From: JBBIII01 sp037446575
GTDB taxonomy: Bacteria; Bacteroidota; Ignavibacteria; UBA10030
Direction: 5' to 3'
Assembly (NCBI GenBank): GCA_037446575.1
Contig: JBBIII010000068.1
Coordinates: 1 to 13,128 of the forward strand
Length of the DNA stretch: 13,128 nucleotides
Part shown: in pieces, positions 7,733-13,128 of the stretch
How positions within the stretch are numbered: the first letter of the stretch is position 1
Layout of the letters: every line of letters begins with the position of its first letter
The notes under the pieces: model-generated
Seen by the model: the letters and a program-made list of their open reading frames with translations, nothing else
The model's database searches: none
Told to the model about the DNA's origin: nothing
Translations under genes and position numbers: made by a program

Positions 7733-7765
7733 TTCCTTTTTCTTTTTGTTGTGGAGAAAAAGGAA
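7733..7765 (+). promoter_or_regulatory. Hairpin that masks the ribosome binding site of the next gene
   Basis: TTCCTTTTTCT (7733-7743) pairs perfectly over 11 bp with AGAAAAAGGAA (7755-7765), leaving an 11-nt loop. The right arm contains AAAGGA, the Shine-Dalgarno of the ATG at 7770. No T run follows the stem, so it is not a normal terminator. If it folds, initiation of the DksA-like gene would be restricted, perhaps opened by temperature, a binding protein or ribosomes finishing the upstream gene only 8 nt before the stem. Confidence 0.5.
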
Positions 7766-7769
7766 CGGT

Positions 7770-8147
7770 ATGGGAAAAGAAGAAAGACAAGAGATGAGGA
7801 AAAAAATCCTTGTAAAGGCGCTCAGTAAAAATTTAAATAAAGCGGCAAAATCGCCCTTAATACGTTCTATCAAAGATGGAAAAGATCTTATCTGTCCGTA
7901 CTGCAACCGACCCATTCAACCTTGCAAGTCGGATCCTTCTGCAATGTGCGAGCAGATGCTTCTATCCGGCACAGATGGAAAGGAAATCGAAGAAGCTCTT
8001 AAAAATATAAGCATAAGCCGATACGGCATTTGCATCTGTTGCGGAAAGCCGATCTCAACAAAACATCTAAAAAAACATGCTACCGCTGAAATTTGTGTAA
8101 AGTGTACAAATACCGCTAAAAAGTTAAAAACAAAAAAAATCAATTAA
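7770..8147 (+). CDS. DksA/TraR-like zinc-finger protein with two Cys4 clusters
   Basis: The 125-residue protein is very basic at its N-terminus (1-40) and carries two cysteine groups. The C-terminal group is YGICICCGKPI (C88, C91) and ICVKC (C109, C112), with a helix-like ISTKHLKKHATA between them; this is the DksA/TraR C4 zinc-finger pattern (YGxCxxCGxPI...CxxC). The first group is CPYCNRPIQPC...C (C42, C45, C52, C60), a second possible zinc site absent from ordinary DksA. The long coiled coil with acidic tip residues of DksA is not evident: 61-85 is one short helix-like stretch. I therefore expect a nucleic-acid or RNA-polymerase contact, not a proven ppGpp cofactor role. ATG at 7770 has AAAGGA 5-6 nt upstream; a TTG at 7746 is in frame but lacks a site. 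It lies 44 nt after the DHOD-like gene and is probably cotranscribed. Confidence 0.7.
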   Translation: MGKEERQEMRKKILVKALSKNLNKAAKSPLIRSIKDGKDLICPYCNRPIQPCKSDPSAMCEQMLLSGTDGKEIEEALKNISISRYGICICCGKPISTKHLKKHATAEICVKCTNTAKKLKTKKIN

Positions 8148-8211
8148 ATTAAGCTCACCTCCAAATTATTTTTTACACACAAAGACATTTTTGATAATTA
8201 AGTTAATAAAG

Positions 8212-8256
8212 AACTTTAGCGAAGCTATTACGATTTAATGCAAAGCGCTAATAGTT
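8212..8256. other. Imperfect hairpin in the gap before maeB
   Basis: The 243-nt gap at 8148-8390 holds no gene. AACTTTAGCG (8212-8221) can pair with CGCTAATAGTT (8246-8256), giving ten pairs with one bulged T. The 24-nt interior is largely unpaired and no T run follows, so it is a poor terminator. It lies upstream of the maeB promoter and could be a weak end for the preceding transcript or a protein site. Confidence 0.25.
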
Positions 8257-8317
8257 AAAGAAGTGAATAAAACTATAAGGGGTAAAAAATAAGCGTTTTA
8301 TAAGCATTCTTAATATG

Positions 8318-8346
8318 TTGCCTTCCTAAATAAAACTCATTATACT
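8318..8346 (+). promoter_or_regulatory. Sigma70-type promoter of maeB
   Basis: TTGCCT (8318-8323) and TATACT (8341-8346) are separated by exactly 17 nt, matching four and five of six consensus bases. Transcription would start near 8353, giving a leader of about 38 nt that ends in GGAGG, 4 nt before the maeB ATG. No dyad overlaps it. Confidence 0.7.
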
Positions 8347-8390
8347 CTACCACATTTTAAAATTATCAATTAACTCGTAATGGAGGAAAT

Positions 8391-10691
8391 ATGGCTCGTA
8401 AACAAGAAGCGCTCGATTATCATTCGATGGGGCGCAAAGGCAAGGTGGAAGTTGTTCCATCTAAACCATGCCAAACACAACGCGATCTCTCGTTGGCATA
8501 CACACCCGGAGTTGCAGAACCGTGTTTAGAAATTGCCGCAAACCCGGAAGAGGCTTACAAATACACATCAAAAGGGAACTTAGTTGCTGTAGTTTCTAAC
8601 GGCACGGCAGTTCTTGGTTTGGGAGATATTGGCGCGCTTGCAGGCAAACCAGTAATGGAAGGAAAAGGCGTACTGTTCAAACGTTTTGCTGATATTGACG
8701 TGTTCGATATAGAATTGAACACGCACGACCCGGATGAAATAATTAAAGCAGTACAATTATTAGAACCGACTTTTGGCGGCATTAACTTAGAAGATATTAA
8801 AGCTCCGGAATGTTTTTACATAGAAGAAACATTAAAGCAAACAATGAACATTCCTATTTTTCATGACGACCAACATGGAACTGCAATTATAAGCGGCGCG
8901 GCATTATTAAATGCGCTTGAATTACAAGGAAAAAAAATTGACAAAGTACGCGTAATTTTTAGCGGAGCAGGAGCCGCTGGAATTGCATGCGCAAAATTAT
9001 ATGAAACTCTCGGCGTGCGACGAGAAAACATGATTCTACTTGATACAAAAGGCGTTGTTTATAAAGGACGTAAGGATGGAATGAATCCATACAAAGAATA
9101 CTTTGCAATAGACACCAATGCTCGCACGCTTTCCGACGCAATTAAAGGCGCTGATGTCTTCTGCGGAGTTTCGGTTAAAGGAATTCTTACAAAAGAAATG
9201 GTAAGAACTATGGCGGATAAACCGATTGTATTTGCAATGGCAAATCCAGATCCGGAAATAACTTACGATGACGCGGTAAGCTCACGCGATGATATTATTA
9301 TGGCTACAGGCCGCTCTGACTTTCCGAATCAAGTGAACAATGTGCTTGGATTTCCATTTATTTTCCGAGGCGCTCTGGATGTGCGATCGTCTATAATTAA
9401 CGACGAGATGAAAATAGCCGCCGCTCTTTCCTTAGCAAAGTTAGCTAAAGAAGATGTGCCGGATAATGTTCTTAAAGCTTACGGCAAAAAAAGAATGGAA
9501 TTCGGGAAAGAATATATTATTCCAAAGCCGTTTGATCCTCGAGTTCTATTTTGGGAAGCGACTGCGGTTGCAAAAGCCGCAATGGATACAGGCGTAGCAA
9601 AAAATCCGATCAAAAATTTTGATGAATATCGTGATCAGCTTGAAGCTCGCTTAGGAAAATCGCGCGAAGTTATGCGGTTCTTTGTTCATAAAGCTAAAAG
9701 CAAACCGAAAAAAATTGTATTTCCAGAAGGAGAAGAAGATAAAATTCTTCGCGCCGCTCAAGTTTTACTCGATGAAGGAATTGCAAAACCGGTTCTCTTA
9801 GGTCCGCCGGATGTAATTAATCAACACATAAAAGACTTAGGACTTGAACTTGAAGGATTGGAAATAATAAGACCCAGGAAATCGGCACGATTAGAAGAGT
9901 ATGTTTCCGCATTATACGAACGCCGCAAACGACGAGGTATGACGCCTGCTATGGCACACCAATTACTAAAAAATAATTACAATGTATTCGGTATGATGAT
10001 GGTTGAAATGGGCGATGCAGACGGCTTGGTCTCCGGCCTTACTGAACATTATCCCGAGACTATTCGTCCTGCATTGCAAATTATTGGAACGCGCGAAGGC
10101 GTAAAGCGAATTTGCGGCGCTTATATGATGATTTTCAAAAACCAAACAATATTTATAGCCGATGCTACTGTGAACATAGAACCAGATGCCGATACGCTTG
10201 CTGAAATTGCTTTGCTGACAGCGGAAAAAGCTCTTTGCATGAACATACAACCTAAAGTGGCAATGCTATCGTTTAGCAATTTTGGAAGCACACACCACCC
10301 GCTTACCGAAAAAGTTCGCAAAGCCACAGAAATTGTTCGTAAAAAAGCTCCTAATCTTATTGTGGATGGCGAAATAATGGCAGATACTGCGGTAAGCGCG
10401 GATATTGCTAATGAATTCTTCTCGTTTAGCAAAATAAAAGGAGATGCAAATGTTTTAGTCTGCCCCAACTTAGAATCTGCAAACATTGCATATAAATTAT
10501 TGGCAAAGCTTGGTGGCGCAACAGCCATAGGACCAATGCTCTTAGGAATTAAGCGTCCAGTTAATTTGTTAACCCCAGGCTGCGATGTGAACGATATCGT
10601 GAACATTACAGCAGTTGCGGTCGCTGAGGCGCAACGCTTTGAAGAAAATCCGCCCGGCTTACCAGAAGAAATGTTAAAAATAGCAACTTGA
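8391..10691 (+). CDS. maeB: NADP-dependent malic enzyme with phosphotransacetylase-like domain
   Basis: This cytoplasmic enzyme decarboxylates malate to pyruvate and makes NADPH. At 766 residues it matches the usual MaeB length (E. coli about 759). The malic-enzyme half (1 to about 425) has AYTPGVAEPC with Y37, EGKGVLFKRFADIDVF with K92, the metal-binding ED pair E134/D135 and D159/D160 in HDDQHGT, the dinucleotide loop SGAGAAG (191-197) and MANPDPEI (283-290). From about 430 a phosphotransacetylase-like domain follows (KPKKIVFPEGEEDKILRAAQ; LTPGCDVNDIVNITAVAVAEAQ). In homologues this half is inactive as a transferase and mediates inhibition by acetyl-CoA. ATG follows GGAGG by 4 nt. The gene has its own promoter. 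No hairpin terminator is evident; the stop codon lies within a motif repeated at 71-88. Together with nifJ it places two pyruvate-node enzymes in this segment. Confidence 0.97.
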   Translation: MARKQEALDYHSMGRKGKVEVVPSKPCQTQRDLSLAYTPGVAEPCLEIAANPEEAYKYTSKGNLVAVVSNGTAVLGLGDIGALAGKPVMEGKGVLFKRFADIDVFDIELNTHDPDEIIKAVQLLEPTFGGINLEDIKAPECFYIEETLKQTMNIPIFHDDQHGTAIISGAALLNALELQGKKIDKVRVIFSGAGAAGIACAKLYETLGVRRENMILLDTKGVVYKGRKDGMNPYKEYFAIDTNARTLSDAIKGADVFCGVSVKGILTKEMVRTMADKPIVFAMANPDPEITYDDAVSSRDDIIMATGRSDFPNQVNNVLGFPFIFRGALDVRSSIINDEMKIAAALSLAKLAKEDVPDNVLKAYGKKRMEFGKEYIIPKPFDPRVLFWEATAVAKAAMDTGVAKNPIKNFDEYRDQLEARLGKSREVMRFFVHKAKSKPKKIVFPEGEEDKILRAAQVLLDEGIAKPVLLGPPDVINQHIKDLGLELEGLEIIRPRKSARLEEYVSALYERRKRRGMTPAMAHQLLKNNYNVFGMMMVEMGDADGLVSGLTEHYPETIRPALQIIGTREGVKRICGAYMMIFKNQTIFIADATVNIEPDADTLAEIALLTAEKALCMNIQPKVAMLSFSNFGSTHHPLTEKVRKATEIVRKKAPNLIVDGEIMADTAVSADIANEFFSFSKIKGDANVLVCPNLESANIAYKLLAKLGGATAIGPMLLGIKRPVNLLTPGCDVNDIVNITAVAVAEAQRFEENPPGLPEEMLKIAT

Positions 10692-10707
10692 GACATCTGA
10701 AAAATAA
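10690..10707 (+). repeat. Second copy of the 18-bp motif, over the maeB stop codon
   Basis: GAGACATCTGAAAAATAA is an exact reverse complement of bases 71-88. Its first two bases belong to the maeB TGA stop. Beyond the 18 bases similarity drops to scattered matches (a shared GAGT about 7 bases on), as expected for two diverged copies of a dispersed element or for chance. The rest of the gap up to the transposase remnant (10708-10837) shows no gene and no strong hairpin. Confidence 0.4.
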
Positions 10708-10837
10708 GTTAATAGAGTGAATTTTAGTGTATAAAGACATTTTTAAAGTATGATTACGTCATTATATACATTTAGATTAGTACCAAACTTGTTCTTTGAA
10801 ATCAAAATGCTGATTAAGTATCACAGGTCAACTCCTT

Positions 10838-11331
10838 TTAAGCTGTTGTTGTAATTACTTGTTTGTGTTTTTTCACATTCAATGAAAGCATCTTGCGAAT
10901 ATTGTAGACTACAGCAGAAAGGACAAATGTCTGCATAGACAACTCGTTCAGTTGAGAGTAATAAATCGTTAAACTTTTGCGTGTCGTGAATGTTGGCTGG
11001 TGTGAATTCGACACTATGAATGACATAAGTTTTAACATCAACGCCAACATGTCCTTTGCCAATAAAGGGACATTGGGAAGCCAGTTGTATTTTGAAGCAA
11101 CATACATTTTACTATAACAATTAAATCGTGTGGTTTGCGTCCCGCAGGTGATAAAGATGCCTTCTCTTTTGATAACCTTTGTTCTAAGGGCTGTATTAAT
11201 GCAGACCAGTTTACTGTTTCGTTTATTCGTTGCAATGCTTGTTTGCTTTGTGTTCGTATATGTTTTTCATATTGTTCGGTCGCAGCTTGTGTGAATAAAT
11301 CAGCGTTTTGTATTTTATTGCTTCGTCTCAT
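10838..11331 (-). pseudogene. IS5-family transposase remnant with internal deletions
   Basis: Three frames on the minus strand carry parts of one transposase. The N-terminal part starts at ATG 11331, with AAAGGA upstream, and reads MRRSNKIQNADLF... through RKPHDLIVIVKCMLLQN to about 11090, like the IS5 N-terminal domain. The middle part (about 11060-10925, another frame) reads GKGHVGVDVKTYVIHSVEFTP... to VVYADI, the strand region of the DDE domain with a catalytic Asp. The end part (about 10936-10838, a third frame) reads QTFVLSAVVYNIRKMLSL, the conserved C-terminus, ending in TAA. About 165 codons remain of the roughly 300-350 usual; the first catalytic Asp and the Glu regions are gone. The parts join without extra DNA, so deletions best explain the frame changes. 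I found no convincing terminal inverted repeats or target duplication. It cannot make an active enzyme. Confidence 0.85.
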
Positions 11332-11499
11332 CTTTATTCCTTTCTTCGTTTGTTTTCTATATAAACGAAGCAAACTGAATTTTGTAGTACAATTTTTTTT
11401 ACTTTTTTTGCTAATTATTCAGAGCTCTCATTTTATTATTGAAAAACTTAATGAAAATAATAAGCTTACAATATAACGTCAATCAAACGAACGAAGAAA
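11332..11499. other. Gap between transposase remnant and tRNA promoter
   Basis: No gene is supported here. The only structure I see is CTTCGTTT (11344-11351) against AAACGAAG (11363-11370), an 8-bp dyad with an 11-nt spacer. It lies 13-40 nt upstream of the old transposase ATG and may be a relic of the element's leader or end. The T-rich stretch at 11391-11409 is unstructured. Confidence 0.35.
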
Positions 11500-11528
11500 T
11501 TGACAGTATAGATTTAAAAAACTATATT
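11500..11528 (+). promoter_or_regulatory. Strong sigma70-type promoter of the tRNA gene
   Basis: A perfect TTGACA (11500-11505) is followed after exactly 17 nt by TATATT (11523-11528, five of six). Transcription should start near 11535, about ten bases before the tRNA. This is the best promoter match in the window. Confidence 0.85.
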
Positions 11529-11544
11529 TGAATCAGATTTATTT

Positions 11545-11616
<72 letters not shown>

Positions 11617-11691
11617 CTTATATTCATCTCTTAGTCTTCTTGCCTTGTTCTTACTAATTGTATTATTCACTAAATATTTACAGGAGGAATC

Positions 11692-12108
11692 ATGAAAAAA
11701 GTAATTACTGGTTTCGTAGTAGTATTCGCCGCTATGGCGGTTATGAGTTTTATATTTGATAATCTCATTTTGGGATCAACTTATGAATCTCTTAAAAATA
11801 TTTGGCGACCCGATATGGAATCAAAAATGTGGATATTTTATGTAATTATGGTTGTCGGATCGTTTTTCTTTAGCTTTATATTTTCAAAAGGGTATGAAGG
11901 CAAGGGTATTTTAGAAGGCGTACGCTATGGATTGTATATCGGAATTTGGATGAGCCTTAGTATGGCATACGGCTCTTATGCTATGATTGATATTCCACAT
12001 TCACTTGCATTGCAATGGTTTATTTACGGTGTTATTCAATACGTAATATATGGAATATTGTTAACTTGGGTATTTAAGGATAAACCAGCCGATCAACTTA
12101 AACAATAA
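11692..12108 (+). CDS. Small four-span inner-membrane protein, function unknown
   Basis: The 138-residue protein has four hydrophobic segments at about 4-27, 46-65, 77-99 and 106-127. Short charged links lie between them (WRPDMESK, FSKGYEGKGILEGVRYG), and it has a polar C-terminus FKDKPADQLKQ. The KGYEGKGILEGVRYGLYIG segment before span 3, and the ALQWFIYGVIQYVIYG segment in span 4, look like conserved family features that I recall from uncharacterised proteins in many bacteria, but no function is attached. There is no signal cleavage site or catalytic motif. AGGAGG lies 6 nt before the ATG, a strong site. It follows the tRNA by 75 nt with no terminator between; a weak TTGCCT/TATTAT pair (11640-11666, 15-nt spacer) might serve it, or it may be read from the tRNA promoter. 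Confidence 0.8.
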   Translation: MKKVITGFVVVFAAMAVMSFIFDNLILGSTYESLKNIWRPDMESKMWIFYVIMVVGSFFFSFIFSKGYEGKGILEGVRYGLYIGIWMSLSMAYGSYAMIDIPHSLALQWFIYGVIQYVIYGILLTWVFKDKPADQLKQ

Positions 12109-12172
12109 TGGTTGCTAAATGAATTTTCGCTTAACACAGATTTATTCAGAGCTTTGTTATTTTTTTCTTAAC

Positions 12173-12201
12173 TTGAAATATCTATTACAAAAATGTATAA
12201 T
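12173..12201 (+). promoter_or_regulatory. Sigma70-type promoter of the aldolase gene
   Basis: TTGAAA (12173-12178) and a perfect TATAAT (12196-12201) are separated by 17 nt. A start near 12208 would give a leader of about 54 nt before the TTG start codon. The gap at 12109-12172 shows nothing else. Confidence 0.75.
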
Positions 12202-12261
12202 TGATTAAAAAACAAGTCGATGGTATAAGAATTTAGCAAAACTCTTTCAACTATAACGAAA

Positions 12262-12894
12262 TTGAAACAAAACCTAAGTAAAGTAAAAAAAGATATAATC
12301 GAAGTTGGGCGCCGAGCTTATTTACGCGGCTATGTGGCATCCAACGATGGTAATTTCAGCACACGCTTGGATGCTCAGCGTGTGCTTATAACTCCTACCG
12401 GAATTAGCAAAGGATTTATGAAACCAATTGATCTGGTAATAATAGATATGATTGGTAATGTAGTATCTGGAAAAAGAAAACCATCTTCTGAAATCTATAC
12501 GCATCTTCAAATTTATAAAAACCGTCCCGATGTTATGAGTATATGTCATCTTCATCCCCCATATTCAACAGCTTTTGCAATTACACATCAAAAATTAGAT
12601 CAACCGGTGCTTTCGGAGGTGATAATTTCACTTGGAAATATACCGATAGTTGAGTATAGCACACCTGGTTCAGTGGAGCTTTCGCATGCTCTGGAACCAT
12701 TATTAAGCAATCATAATGTATTCTTACTTGCGAATCATGGCGCATTAACCTTGGGCAAGAACGCTTTTGATGCGTATTTTAAGATGGAAATTTTAGAGCA
12801 TTATGCGCATATTATGTACATCGTAAAGATAATAGGAAATCCAGTTCCGATAGAACCAAATCAAATAAAACGACTTGAAGATATGAGGAAGTAA
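12262..12894 (+). CDS. Class II aldolase/adducin-family protein (fuculose-phosphate aldolase type)
   Basis: The 210-residue product has the full active-site set of zinc class II aldolases. These are ASNDGNFSTR (26-35) and TPTGISKG (45-52) for phosphate binding, KPSSE with E77 as the catalytic acid, HLHPP with H96 and H98, and NHG with H159 as zinc ligands. Spacing and length match L-fuculose-1-phosphate aldolase (E. coli FucA about 215 residues), so cleavage of a sugar phosphate to DHAP or glyceraldehyde phosphate plus an aldehyde is likely. Related enzymes include ribulose-phosphate epimerase and methylthioribulose-phosphate dehydratase, so the substrate is not fixed. The start is uncertain: the frame is open from 12229 but holds no ATG or GTG, and TTG at 12262 is the only usual start. 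No Shine-Dalgarno precedes it. A good promoter does. The next gene starts 75 nt downstream, and the pair may form one unit. Confidence 0.88.
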   Translation: MKQNLSKVKKDIIEVGRRAYLRGYVASNDGNFSTRLDAQRVLITPTGISKGFMKPIDLVIIDMIGNVVSGKRKPSSEIYTHLQIYKNRPDVMSICHLHPPYSTAFAITHQKLDQPVLSEVIISLGNIPIVEYSTPGSVELSHALEPLLSNHNVFLLANHGALTLGKNAFDAYFKMEILEHYAHIMYIVKIIGNPVPIEPNQIKRLEDMRK

Positions 12895-12969
12895 ATTAAA
12901 CAATAGAGAAATTTTTTTGAGCATTATATGCAAACGGTTGAATGATAAAATTTTTAAATAATAGTTAGT

Positions 12970-13128
12970 ATGAAAAGAAAAATATTTGTAACAGGGTGCT
13001 TTGATATGCTGCATAGCGGGCATATTGCATTTTTCCAAGAAGCTGCAAAATATGGCGATGTATACGTTGGACTTGGCTCCGATGAAACGGTGTTTAATTT
13101 GAAAGGAAGATTTCCAATCAACAACCAA
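12970..13128 (+). CDS. Cytidylyltransferase-fold nucleotidyltransferase, 5' part only
   Basis: The first 53 codons are present and the gene runs off the window. KIFVTGCFDMLHSGHIAFF (4-22) is the first strand and HxGH signature (H15, H18) of the nucleotidyltransferase alpha/beta-phosphodiesterase superfamily, which includes glycerol-3-phosphate cytidylyltransferase, RfaE/HldE and phosphopantetheine adenylyltransferase. DVYVGLGSDETV (30-41) is the second strand and the start of the next helix, and LKGRFPINNQ (44-53) resembles the loop found before ERxxM in the cytidylyltransferase branch. It would transfer a nucleotide to a phosphorylated substrate; which one cannot be told. ATG at 12970 has no clear ribosome site. 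The aldolase ending 75 nt upstream, with no terminator between, suggests shared expression and perhaps a sugar-phosphate pathway. Confidence 0.8.
   Translation, partial: MKRKIFVTGCFDMLHSGHIAFFQEAAKYGDVYVGLGSDETVFNLKGRFPINNQ

Noticed and set aside
7726..7745. AGGAA-CTGT-TTCCT followed by T-rich sequence as a terminator of the DHOD-like gene.
   Set aside because: The stem is only five or six pairs with low GC, and the longer 11-bp alternative pairing uses the same bases.
8181..8192. AAAGACATTTTT shared between the gap before maeB and the gap after it (near 10733).
   Set aside because: Twelve AT-rich bases are within chance expectation and the flanks do not align.
10121..10696. A 191-codon open frame on the minus strand, opposite the end of maeB.
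   Set aside because: It lies wholly antisense to the conserved phosphotransacetylase-like domain, and its product has low-complexity Ser/Ala content and no domain, so it mirrors maeB codon use.
10780..11390. GTAC-CAAA-like similarity between 10780-10800 and the inverted 11370-11390, considered as terminal inverted repeats of the IS remnant.
   Set aside because: The alignment needs at least two gaps and keeps only short matching blocks, no better than chance in this AT-rich stretch.
11135..11476. A 113-codon plus-strand open frame across the transposase remnant.
   Set aside because: It is antisense to the conserved transposase N-terminus and has no ribosome site.
12793..13128. A 111-codon minus-strand frame at the right edge.
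   Set aside because: It opposes both the aldolase C-terminus and the clear HxGH nucleotidyltransferase start on the plus strand.

Overview
The window is about 13 kb of AT-rich bacterial chromosome, with most genes on the plus strand in the right four fifths. No single marker fixes the taxonomy. The gene content points to an anaerobic or facultative member of the FCB superphylum, perhaps Ignavibacteria-like: a fused pyruvate:ferredoxin oxidoreductase followed by a dihydroorotate-dehydrogenase-like gene, a malic enzyme with a phosphotransacetylase-like tail, and a short MGQQQLLL-type single-span protein. That placement is inference. Sigma70-like promoters with 17-nt spacers and AGGAGG-type ribosome sites are visible at several genes.

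Left part, minus strand (1-2856). A membrane-anchored protein with two PDZ domains and no protease domain has its own terminator. Next come a pilin-like single-span protein with its own promoter and terminator, and a SAM-dependent methyltransferase that overlaps a possible 59-residue upstream ORF by 4 bases. The first 90 bases look like part of a dispersed repeat.

Central part, plus strand (2927-10691). nifJ is preceded by a clear 8+8 dyad and followed by a strong terminator. A DHOD-like flavoprotein gene lacks the usual catalytic loop. A DksA/TraR-like protein has two Cys4 clusters, and its Shine-Dalgarno lies inside an 11-bp hairpin. After a 243-nt gap holding a good promoter comes maeB. 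PFOR and MaeB both act at the pyruvate node: PFOR interconverts pyruvate with acetyl-CoA plus reduced ferredoxin, and MaeB converts malate to pyruvate plus NADPH. Its C-terminal domain is the acetyl-CoA-sensing part in homologues.

Right part (10692-13128). A wrecked IS5-family transposase has lost about half its length and is split over three frames. It is followed by tRNA-Gly(CCC) with a near-consensus promoter, a four-span membrane protein, a class II (fuculose-phosphate type) aldolase starting with TTG behind a TTGAAA-N17-TATAAT promoter, and the first 53 codons of a cytidylyltransferase-fold gene cut by the window edge.

I found no CRISPR array, phage module, defence island or clearly new multigene system. 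The best leads are the occluded DksA-like gene next to the PFOR/DHOD-like pair, the nifJ dyad, and the modified active site of the DHOD-like protein.
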